A stretch of 64,000 nt of DNA from Pelodera strongyloides (lineage: Eukaryota; Nematoda; Chromadorea; Rhabditida; Rhabditidae): contig JAANDG010000157.1 of the NCBI GenBank assembly GCA_036852015.1, forward strand, positions 124,001 through 188,000, given 5' to 3'. The notes below the pieces were generated by a model, which worked only from the letters and a program-made list of their open reading frames with translations, searched no databases and was not told where the DNA came from. This document shows, piece by piece, positions 24,537-35,275 of this stretch (positions within the stretch are counted from its first letter, which is position 1; each line of letters starts with the position of its first letter). The translations under genes were made by a program, and so were the position numbers.

Positions 24537-27500
24537 CTAAGCCTTTTGGACGAGCGGCACTCCAGTCATATCAGACGGTACCGGGACACCCATAATGTAG
24601 AGTACTGTAGGGGCGACGTCGCATAGAGCCATCTCACGATCGGGCAGTTTATCGAGGAATCTAGGTGGGAAATTATTATAGCACACGGTACCGCAATTGC
24701 CTGTCACCAGTATGCTCAATTACAGTAAGAATTACTGTGGAAAGCAAGGGTGTCAAATATAAGATACTTGTTTTACATGGTGGTTAATGAAAGGCTTGAA
24801 GGCAGATGATATTCCGTAAGTGCATTGTAGTAAATTGTGTGTAGAAATGGTGAACCATCATACATTGTAATCTAATAAGTAGCTTGTAGCGCTGTGTTTT
24901 GTAGTTTGTTTTCTGCCCCCCCCCCCTTTCACTGTTCCGTCCACCGTCGTTCCACTATTAAAGCGAAATGCTAGCCCCTTTGGAAAATTTGCATATGATA
25001 AGCAAATCCTATGTATCCTATGCTAATTTTGTACGATCGTCCACGGCAATCGTACAAAATTAGCATAGGATACATAGGATTTGCTTATCATATGCAAATT
25101 TTCCAAAGGGGCTAGCATTTCGCTTTAATAGCTTTGAAAATAACACACTTGAATTTGTCGGAGCTGCACGTGAACGGCACTCTGTAGCAAGTGTGAGCCG
25201 TGTGTTTTCCTCCATCCGGGGCGATCATCTTTTCCGCGTTTCCGTGGTCGGCAGTCACCATGCAAATGTAGCCTGGAAATAGGAAATTGGCTTCGCTTAT
25301 TGCAACCATGTTACCGTAATTGATTACCGTACTTTGGTTTTGGTGGTTACCATGCAAATTTAGTCTACAAGAAGGCTACGTACGATTTTTCTTCGGAAAC
25401 TGGGCTTGGTCACATCAGCAATGTTACAGTAGCCTAGTAAGAGATTTTCCTTATCATACAATATATGATTAAGAAAATGAGCTCGGCTAAAACATGTATG
25501 TCAGCGAGAATCCGGGCTATGACTTGTCCCTCCACTGGTGCAAATCCGCGCCATCGCCGCGCACAAAATAAGGGGCTGCCGCCGCCTTCCATAATTGACG
25601 CACCTGCGGCGCACCAATTATGGAAGGCGCGGGAGGTGTGCAGCGAGTGCGGCATGGGCGCGCCATATGGTGTTAGCGCGCGCTTGGCGCTCCCGTCACA
25701 CACCCTAGAGGTGGTGCGCCGTGCCCCTGTGGCGCATCCTGTTTTGTGCGCGGCGATGGCGCGGAGTTTCACGTTGTAGATGCTTGGATTAGACGACGAA
25801 AATCATATATGGATCCCCACCGTGCTCGATTGCTGAATCCGCTAGATATAAACAAAATGTATAAACTCACCATGCTCCAAACAAGCGTCATATATCCGGC
25901 CAATTGCAATATCGGTCGCCTCGCAAGCCTGGAAATCGTAGTGTTTCAGAAAACACATAACACTGGGAAAATTTATAAAAAGCACTGGACCCTGGAAGAC
26001 CTGCAGACCATTCGATAGTCGGAATAAATCATCAGAGCGGGTAGTCCACTAGTGGCCGAAAGGCCGGGGCCTACTTATGGTCTTCTAATAATAAGGTGTA
26101 AATTGTGCAATTTAACGGATTCACACCTTAACAGCCGCCTCATAGACTCCAGTGTGTCCGACCATATCAGGCGGGGCAAAGTTGCACATGATGAAGGGGT
26201 GTTTTCCTGGAAGCGGAAAATGATCCTACGGTAGCTTTTGTTCGCTCTCCCTCTCTCATTCTCTCCCTCCCTCTCTGTCGCTCTCCTCCCCCTCTTTTTC
26301 TCTCTCTACGTCTCTACATCTCCCCTCTCTCTCTCTCTCTCTCCTCTCTATCTCCCCCACTGACCACTCTTGATCTGCTCGACCATTTTGTCTGCGACTC
26401 CAGCAGAGGACATCTCTGGCAAGTGATCGTAGGTGGGCACCTGGACACAAAAATCTTATTATATAAAAGAGTAACTGTAGCGTAATTTGCATACCGATGT
26501 GCGTTACGGAAATGCAAATTTCGTGTTCGGGTATAAAACGAGTTTCGCAGCTCAATATCGAAATGCATAAGCAATTGTTTCCTATTATGTGAATTTCTTC
26601 TTATGATACGTTTGAAGCTTTGTATATAAGTATGCCCATGCTAAACCAGTCATGTTTCCATGTAAGTCGCCTCAGGCGGCGTGAGCCGACTGGTAATCAA
26701 TAATGCAAAATCAATTCATAAAAAAGTTCTATGGGTTATGTTGGTGTAATAGTTTTGAAATTAGAAGCCATCTAGTTCTACCATTAAGTGTGTGGCGAAC
26801 AGTAACTACATAGAGGCTGAAATCTAGAGAAAGATATAAAAAGCAGAGAAATAGGGAGAGTTACTCTGAAAGATGGCAGTGTCCAACGTAAGCTTCGGAG
26901 TTAAGACGAAACATACTATTTCCCTTAAAGCAAAATGCCAGCTCCTTTGGAAAATTAGCATATGATAAGCAAATCCTATGTATCCTATGCTAATTTTGCG
27001 CGATAGCCGTGGACGATCGCGCAAAATTAGCATAGAATACACAGGATTTGCTTATCATATGCTAATTTTCCAAAGGAGCTGGCATTTCGCTTCAAAGAAG
27101 CCTTACCTTAGGACTCGGCACCATACACCGCTCCTCGTTTTCGAAGATCGCTTCACGTCCTCCGTTGAAGAAAAATGTCACATGGGCGTACTTTTCAGTC
27201 TGGCAAAAAAGACAAGTTTGCTTCACTCGGTTTGCGGAACTTTGACCTACGGATTAATAAATAAATCTATATTAGTTACTGGTTTAAAGTTTGCATGCAA
27301 ATGTAAACAAAACTTGGCGTACACGAGGATACGATACGTAAATTAAAGATATGATTGAGCATGATTGAGTTATTCCTTCTTTGTACAGTCCCCTTTTTTA
27401 TGATTTTGGGCTGCTTGCAACATAAAAATTACCTCGGCACAATGAAACTGTGTTAGCTTATTGTGAGCCAACCATTCAGCCAGAACATTCTTATTCGATA

Positions 27501-30500
27501 TGGGTGGGAATAGAGCTGGGAATGGGAATTCAGACTTGTATTGGGTCATTCCTGCAAAAGGTGGTTATATAATTTACTTCCTCCCACTAACCTCGAGAAC
27601 TTAGTACATTAGTGCCTCGACTAAGTTGAACCAATAACCGAACTAAAATAACTAATGTAAGTTAATTACAGATTAGGGGCAACGGCTATTTATTGGAATT
27701 ATCTGTGCACGAGCCCATACAACTGAGAGGAAACTCGGGCGAGCCGCGCAAACACTAACATGCTGCGCGGCGAGGGGTAGGCATGTGCACGTACCAGCAA
27801 ACCAGCCCCTAGTGGTGACAAACAAAATGTTGAAGTCAAGTCAAATGAAAATGATCTGTTGACTAACTAACATATATAGGACAGTACTGCAATGGTAAAG
27901 AGTGTTATGCTAATACGGTAAGTGTATACTATAAAACTATTACTGGGCCCAAAAAATCTACAAAAAAGAATGAGAATTTACCGTACCACAAACAAGAAGA
28001 TCCTTTGGATGTTGGATGCTCGATTTGCAGAGTTCATAAGCTTTCATTCCCATTACCTGAAGGAAATCATTATTATATTATGTATTTCTCAATAACCAAT
28101 ATTGGACACTGAACCGTTAGTCAATCTTACTATGAAACTGAATAACCCCACTGGAATCGAACCCCCGATCTCTCCATGAGAGACAGCTGCGCTATCCACT
28201 CGGCCACCCACTCTACCCTGACCTCACCTCAGTGATCTCCCTCATTCTGTCTGCTCGGTAATCAAAGAAGATGACAGTGTCCCCATCCTTTGTCCTTCCC
28301 TTATCTCCGTTAACGATGATCGGTTTGAGGAATTCGTCAGTCTCGTGAGCCTCGTAGCGAGACTTCACCAAATCGACAACCTGTAATTACGGTAATTAGA
28401 ATATGCATATGACAAATTACAGTAAGAAAGATCCCCACAATAAAACGTGATGATCATACTACGATTTAATTTTGCATATGATCAAATTGGACTATTCACC
28501 TGGGTACACTAGAGAGTTTACCATTAGCCTATGAGCGATAAATATATGTATTTAATATCTATGCCACATTAGAGTTACATAGCCCAACATCAACCACGAT
28601 ATACGAGACACCAAAATATTACTGGTGAAACATTGTGTTTAGATGTTTTATCAGATAATATACTAGAACACACAAAAAACGTTCAATCTCAAAGTCGCAT
28701 TGGGAAAACTATCCTGATATCGGGGAATTTTCTCAAATCAAAAAGTCATTGATATGCTAATTCACCTTCTCCACGCTCGACTCCTCTCCTTTGCCAGCGC
28801 ACAGCGCCTCGTAAGCCACGCAGATACGCTCCCAACGCTTGTCACGATCCATGGCGTAGTATCTAAATGAGTATGTTGTTACAACGGAAAGTTCATATAC
28901 AGTATAACAGTCGGTGTCATTATATGAGGGTTGGGAAGACTCCGCCTAGGTTCCTATACAATGCTTCGATTTATTATAAATTATATGAAATTGATCCCGT
29001 GTGTTAATTGTCTATTTTACCGGTGAGAGAGAGAGAGAGGGAGAGAGAGAGAGAAAAACAGAAAGGGTCGAAAACAGTACCTTCCAACAACGGTGGCCAG
29101 TTCTCCATAACTTTGTTCCTGGAGGAAATCGAGGGTTTGCTGAAGGAATTCCACACCCGAAGTAGGGGACGTGTCACTGAAAGAAGGAACAAAAGTTGAC
29201 AAATAAATATTTAAATATTTATTGACACATTAAAATGTGTGTATCAATATGATGAAAGATATTCAACGACAATTGAATGGCCGTAGTTTTAATTATGTTA
29301 AAAAATTAATGTAAGTATTCGTACATTACCTAAAAAATTTTCACATTTACAACCAACCAAACAACCAAATTAATAAACGTCACTCTCCAATAAACAACTA
29401 AATTCTCAAAATACACTCTTTGGAAACTTTCCCAAACTATGTTAGAGTCAGTCAACTCTTGATATAATTAAGCCGTGCTCTGTAAGAGTACTGTAGTCCA
29501 GTCCTTAATTGAATACAATATTCTATCCATCTAATAAAGATTACAGTATTCCCTACCGTCCATCTCCAAAGAAGTGAATGTACAGTTCTGGGACCTGGTG
29601 CTGTTTGACTGCCTTGATCAAAGCGAAGAGATGCTCTGAAAAGATATAAAGCTGAAATAGATAATAGAACATCTGCTACTGAATCGTTATATTACTGAAC
29701 CTTACTATGCTATGCACATATCATGGAGCCACGTCTTAGCACACGCACATGATGTGATTATCAAACCACCAAAAATTCAATTAGGCCATTTCTATTTGGA
29801 GTTCAAAGAACGTTCAGTTCAGAGAAGCAAGAAATATGCGCCGCGCGAATTATAAACCTACCGATATGTGAATGTACACCACCATCGGAGACCAGGCCTG
29901 CGAGGTGAAGTCTTCCGTTGCCGTCCTTTGCACGTTGGCAGGCGCTCACGAGGTTTTCATTGTTCACCTATACTTATATATAAATTATAAATTATTATTA
30001 TATACTCGTCGTCTATACTGCTTTGCGAGCAAGGCAGAAGCAGTGAAATGTTTTAAACAATTCTTTTACACAGACTACAAACTACACCCATAAAATACTG
30101 AACAAAAAAAAAACTAAAACCCACCAATGTGTTGTTCTTAATGGAGAGATTGATGCGAACAATGTCCTGGTAGACAGGACGGCCGGATCCGATATTCAAA
30201 TGGCCGACCTGAAATGGAAACAAGGCTTGTTACACACGAGAGTTCCTTTTTGAGTATTCAAAGCACAAACAGTAGTAGTATGTAAGTATGCATGCCTGTA
30301 TTATGCATACGACGGTAAGCTACCAGGACTTGAACATATAAAACCAATCGAGTTCTCGTTCTTTTTTTTTGTTTGCTCGTTACAATACGTCTAGTCCAGC
30401 CTCAATATTCGACTACTGTAACTGTAGCAAGCATAATAACTGCAGTATAATTACCAGGCTTCGACCACACTTATAATTACGGCGTACTGTAAGATAAATG

Positions 30501-31253
30501 AAACTAATAACCTCCGAATTTCCCATAAGTCCCTCCGGTAGTCCAACATGGAGTCCATGTGCCTCAATCTGTTGCCAGTTACCTGTAAATCAATATTTCT
30601 TACCTACGGTTACTCTAGCTCTAGCTGAGTTTACCAGCACACTCACGAACGGCGCAAAATAATGAACTACATACAGGTACAGGGGCTTATAAGATAAAGA
30701 AGGGCGTTCTTGTGAGTTCTGATTTTATGTTTATAGGATGGAAATTCCGAGGGATGGATACGTGGAATCTAATGCACTAAGTTCCACAGTATCACACGCA
30801 CATATAATAAACGATCAACCCGAATGTCTAGGACTTTAAAGCGAAATACTAGCCTAAAAATTTGCATATGATAAGCAAATCCTATGTATCCTATGCTAAT
30901 TTTGTACGATCGTCCACGGCAATCGTACAAAATTAGCGTAGGATACATAGGATTTGCTTATCATATGCAAATTTTCCAAATAGGCTAGCATTTCGCTTTA
31001 AGCAGTAAGGATGCCAGAAGGCAATTAATATTGATAAACTCCCATGAACTGTGTCTAAGAGACGTAAGAGATCTTATTGCTAGCAATACCCTAAAATTGG
31101 GTAACTAAACCGGTCGAGCCGCTTACCAGAGCACAGCTTATCCATAACGGGAGTGTTGGCGTTAGCGATGGCATTTCCGTATGTCTCCTCAGAAATTCCC
31201 CATCCATCGATCACAATCAGACACACTTTATTCTCCACCGCTGCCATTATTAC
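24537..31253 (-). CDS. ipgm-1: Cofactor-independent phosphoglycerate mutase (iPGM), complete
   Basis: Interconverts 3- and 2-phosphoglycerate in glycolysis and gluconeogenesis, in the cytosol, using two metal ions and a phosphoserine intermediate. Sixteen exons: 31127-31253 (ATG at 31247), 30512-30582, 30125-30208, 29862-29967, 29557-29635, 29081-29176, 28766-28862, 28228-28380, 27987-28056, 27433-27551, 27107-27199, 26365-26440, 26127-26206, 25871-25928, 25149-25272 and 24537-24660. The coding length is 1551 nt (516 residues), normal for the family. Catalytic and metal motifs are intact: IDGWG, GNSEVGH split between exons 2 and 3 (nucleophilic Ser), [47 protein letters not shown] and [16 protein letters not shown] acceptor 6 nt before the ATG suggests trans-splicing or a 5' UTR intron. 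Introns carry three hairpin elements, one GC-rich palindrome and a tRNA-like unit. Confidence 0.97.
24958..25128. mobile_element. TTAA hairpin element, family F, copy 2 (iPGM intron 15)
   Basis: 171-bp near-perfect palindrome with TTAA at both ends, only 20 nt past the exon 15 donor of iPGM. The pairing extends into the flanks (CTATTAA / TTAATAG). Confidence 0.9.
25544..25765. mobile_element. GC-rich palindromic element in iPGM intron 14
   Basis: Ends TCCGCGCCATCGCCGCGC and its inverted copy are perfect over about 24 bp. An inner pair CCTTCCATAATT / AATTATGGAAGG also folds. Strong GC contrast with the host intron suggests a recent foreign insertion. Confidence 0.7.
26230..26352. repeat. TC-rich low-complexity tract (iPGM intron 12)
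   Basis: Imperfect CTCTCT/CCCTCT repeats between exons 13 and 12 of iPGM. Confidence 0.7.
26925..27095. mobile_element. TTAA hairpin element, family F, copy 3 (iPGM intron 11)
   Basis: 171-bp palindrome inserted 11 nt past the exon 11 donor. Its right end reads TTCAA instead of TTTAA, a point change after insertion. Confidence 0.9.
28145..28216 (-). tRNA. tRNA-like sequence in iPGM intron 8
   Basis: Minus strand has A box TGGCCGAGTGG and perfect B box GGTTCGATTCC, with a TCTCT/AGAGA stem around CATGG where the anticodon arm should be. T stem and acceptor pair poorly, so it is probably a tRNA-derived relic. It begins 11 nt past the exon 8 donor. Confidence 0.4.
29025..29070. repeat. GA-rich simple repeat
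   Basis: (GA)n tract interrupted by single bases, next to the exon 6 donor of iPGM. Confidence 0.7.
29198..29320. repeat. Dispersed repeat J, copy 1
   Basis: AAATATTTATTGACACA followed by AATGTGTG-ATCAATATGATGAAAG. Copies at 35629-35745 and 62628-62770 share at least 100 bp. AT-rich, no terminal repeats seen; possibly a SINE-like or MITE fragment. Confidence 0.6.
30837..31001. mobile_element. TTAA hairpin element, family F, copy 4 (iPGM intron 1)
   Basis: 165-bp palindrome, TTAA-AGCGAAATACTAGCC to its complement. One arm is shortened by 6 bp relative to the other copies. Confidence 0.9.
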
Positions 31254-31277
31254 CTGGAAATTGGAAATATGGTCACG

Positions 31278-31438
31278 TTAAAGCGATATTGCATGCGGTT
31301 CGTGAAACGCACACTCAACAACTGCATTCACTTATATGGAAATTTACTTGTTGTGCCAGAAGGACACGATTACAAACAAATGGATGGAAATGCAGTTGTT
31401 CGAGATACATTTCAGAAATCGGTGTAGCTTTGCTTTAA
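31278..31438. mobile_element. Diverged family A TTAA element upstream of iPGM
   Basis: TTAA-AGCGATATTGCATGCGG to GGTGTAGCTTTGCT-TTAA, with GTGAAACGCAC near the left end. It lies only about 22 nt upstream of the first iPGM acceptor. Confidence 0.65.
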
Positions 31439-32322
31439 AGCAAAAGGGTGGGACGAAAATAAGAAAACACAAGAAAATACGAGTTATGTCAACTATCTAT
31501 GTGATGACAACACAGTATTAGAGTATATAGCAAATACGGAAATACGAAATGTTTAATTTCATATCATAAAGTACGAGCAATCTTGTGCGACGATATACTT
31601 TTTTTCACAAAACTATATATTGTTTAGGTAGAAAGCTATCTGCGTAGGTGAAGACGTTTTCTATCGACTAGAAAATTATGATGAACAAGAAAAAGTTGCA
31701 ACAGAACAAATGGAGAATTTTTTGCAAAGAAATCGTATATGTCTAAAATGCCGACAAAAAATCACCAAATAAGATAGCAATTGAAGGAAAGCGGCATTAG
31801 CCCGTGGATAAGTTGTTCGATACCGCAAGGTCAAACGACTATCGAGACAACATTGAAACAGAAAACAAAAATACTGGTAGAATATTGATTCGTCCAAACA
31901 TGGCCATGTGTGTTACCTGACTGCCAATACATAGATGTAACTTCGAAAGTTACGTAAGTAAGCTGACGGGAATTGCAAACTCGAAAAGTAAAAGAAATTT
32001 GCAGAATCCAAATATAGTTATTTATTTCATTAGCTGATTGCAGTCAACTTATTCTTTTTTTTTACCGAAGTGCGCTCTTCCGAAAAGTATAATAAACAAT
32101 ACACTTTACGGTCAACTTTTGAAGATGAAGCATAATGTTGCTATTTTGTTTTAGAAAATCGCATACGAAGACACGTAACACTAGGAAATCCTAAGCTCGG
32201 CAAGAAGAAGTTATGTTTTGTTGTTGGAACTCATACGGAAAAAATTAGCATATTGGGGTACAGGCACAGGCCGCGTGTTCCGGCCATGAGTGGCCTGCCT
32301 AGAACTTGACAATGACGCAGTA

Positions 32323-32501
32323 TTAAAGCGAAATACCGCCCGCTTTTTGAAACACATCGAGGACACCAGTATTATTATGCAGATTATGCAAATCAACAGA
32401 AATCGGAATAAAAGTCGAGCTAAATTCGAGCAACTTAGCATAAATACGTAGCAATTCATTTGACACGATGCGTTTCAAAACCGGCCGGTATTTCGCTTTA
32501 C
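32323..32501. mobile_element. TTAA element, family A
   Basis: TTAA-AGCGAAATACCGCCCG to CCGGCCGGTATTTCGCT; the right TTAA has mutated to TTAC. Confidence 0.8.
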
Positions 32502-34636
32502 AATGCCAGGAAATCTACCAAACAGTCAAATATGCGTTCCGTTTACAGTTTTTTTTATGTTTAATCGATAGAGTTGCAAAATACGAGATAATGGGCTCAC
32601 TTAGGTGTGCTTGCTTGTTATGTTAGTTCTAGAAAATTTACACAAATAAAGATTCACAAACATAAAAACAAGCCACGTATAGATAGTGTAAGGACTGTAT
32701 CTGAAATGAGTTTTTTGTACGTTTTTGCTTGGGAAACGGTCAAATGCTTTGCGTCAAATCTTATGTATTTATAATCAACGATGAAAATAAAACAGATTTA
32801 ACACAAGCATAATATATACTGGTAATGTGAGTGCTTTGCGTAAGGGTTGCCCCAAGCCTAAGCGGTACCGCGGTACAGTAGGCTATCCAACCAATGCATA
32901 GATTAATTATACCGTACGTTATCGATAGTTGTCGACATTGTATATTTTTGAGGAACATGAGTTTTGCATAAATAAAAATAATAAATAAGGTGTTTCCCAT
33001 TAACTCTATAAAAAATAATAATAAACTAGGAGCTGGAAGTCTTAAAACCAAGCGGCTAACCCGAAGTTTCTCGGCCCATCATTTATTTTTCTCTTTTCAC
33101 TGCACTACGGATCGATCCAACGGCAAAAAAGTGCGGCTTGGGCAGACGGCGAAATAGCATTATCCTCTAGGAGGTTTTATTGAAAATAATCCGACGAAAT
33201 AGTGTTGTCTTTTAAGAGAGTTCTAGAAAATAGTATGCAGACAGTGGAGGGCCCAGGCAAAATATAATAGAGGAACTGACAAAAAGCTAAAGAATAACTT
33301 CCTTGTTGAAAATATGTTGTAAACAGGTTGGATTTTAAAGGTCATATGAAGATAGATGCTAAAATGATAAAATCAGAAAATACGTGCGATACGATAGGTC
33401 TTGTTGTGCCTAAAGTGCATGAATGGCACTGATGAAATGAACTAATAAAACTCTCGGATTAGAGTAGATGATATATCGTAGAGCCGTACATCACAAAAAG
33501 AAAAAAATTACTAACAAAATCAAAGGACACAAATAAATATTTAGTAAAAAATATACGTGTTACCCGAATTCATATACGTACGATTGATCTGCTTTACGCG
33601 TATCATATTTTTGTAATTATTATTCACGCCTTATTCGCTATTTATCGTTTCGGAATTCTATTCTGGTAACAAGAGACATTGTGTATTGATGTAGACTATA
33701 TCCTATCTCTGATTAAACTCTGCAGCTCTATCGCACACCGATAGCGGAACATGCCGAGCGTGGCGAAGACATCGCGCATCTGTGGCGTACCTCATGGGTG
33801 CGTGCGGTGGGTGTGCCACCAAAGAGCCACAGGAGCGCCATTCCGAATTAGTAATATGATATTCTCGTAAGGTGTCATTTTTCGTTCTTATAGCTTCGCG
33901 ACCTTATGTTGACCATTGTCAAAGTGTGGTCATATTCAAAGTACGATTTACGAAATTCTCTTTTCTAGTTTGTATTTTCTAGTATGTAGTCAGAAAAAAA
34001 AGTCCAGCTGACCCGCCAAGGCCATCCAGTTTATGTACGAGTACATATAATGCCCACGATTCTACGTATTCTAACCGCTATTTCTCTCAACACTCTCCAA
34101 AAACTAAGCACTGTCTCCGAGCAACCACGGCGGAATGTTTGCCCCCTCCTTTTGGCATGGAATTTATCCACTATTGAACTCCAAGGTTCGACCTCTTGAG
34201 TTTATAGTTACTCCTAACCTTTTTGTAATTTATGTTTGTGGTTTATTTTATTTTTAATCATCTTTTTATTTTTTAGTTAGAGTGAGCAAGTGCTCATTCA
34301 AATGTTTTCTATTTAATTTTTGTTTATTGGGAACTTGTATAAATTAACACAATTACTATGCATCATAATATTTTTATCAAAACTTTTAATCTGCATTCAA
34401 GTGGCTCTCCATTCAAATTTGAATATTTAGTTTGTGATGTAACTCAACCCAATTAATTTATGCAAATCAATCATATGGTCTAACTCATGAGTTCAAAAAG
34501 TCAGATGCTGGCGTACCAAATAAAATACAGTCCTTCCTGCGTTGAATTTTTGCCCTTTTTTCATTCTGGTATTTATTTTAAATTGTGCTTCGTATCCAGA
34601 TGTAGAATTATATCAGCTTCATTTTATTTATACAAC

Positions 34637-34818
34637 TTAAAGCGAAATACCAGCCGGTTTTTGAAACGCATCTCAAATATCAGCATTATTATGCAGTTAT
34701 GCTAAAAGGGCTCTATTGGGGTCTATTTTTCATTTAATTTGTGCTCATTTGCATATGAAGCATAGTAAAGCAGGGAGTATTCTATGCGTTTCAAAAACCG
34801 GCCGGCATTTCGCTTTAA
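34637..34818. mobile_element. TTAA element, family A
   Basis: 182 bp, TTAA-AGCGAAATACCAGCC to CCGGCATTTCGCT-TTAA, both TTAA intact. Confidence 0.85.
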
Positions 34819-35275
34819 CATATTATCCATAGACCGCCAAAGTTTCCTCAAAATAAAATATTTTAATTCTTTACGGACGCCAAATTTGTAATGCTTTTCG
34901 TCATTTCTTTCCTTATCATGACATGTAAAAGGAATTATTAGCACACGTGAAAGTGTTTGCATAGAAATGGTAAAATCTCACTCTTGGCCAGAAACTTTAT
35001 GAAAGAACTGAAACTTTTTTTTCTAGAGAGTAATTTACTAAGAAAATAACACTCAGTTTTCCAAGCTTTCGTCCCTTCTGCTATAATTTTTCAGCCTTTT
35101 GTAAACATTCTTATTTGAAATGACCATCCGTTTAATGTTGGTTATGACAGATATTAGTTGATATGCTATTTCTACATATGTATGTCTATGTCGCAACTTT
35201 CCTGTGTATTGCGAACTTGTGAATATATGGTGGCCAAACATTATATTCACACAACAATCAATCGATATTTTTCAG

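Larger units (their letters stand above)
31439..35275. other. Intergenic region between divergent ipgm and cytochrome b5 reductase
   Basis: About 3.8 kb, AT-rich, between two genes that point away from each other. I see two family A elements (32323-32501, 34637-34818) and a GC-rich patch at 33735-33830, but no convincing exon. Promoters of both genes presumably lie here; none could be pinned down. Confidence 0.5.

Noticed and set aside
24537..31253. Bacterial contamination or recent transfer for iPGM
   Set aside because: Sixteen exons with nematode-type splice sites and host-like introns show a resident animal gene.
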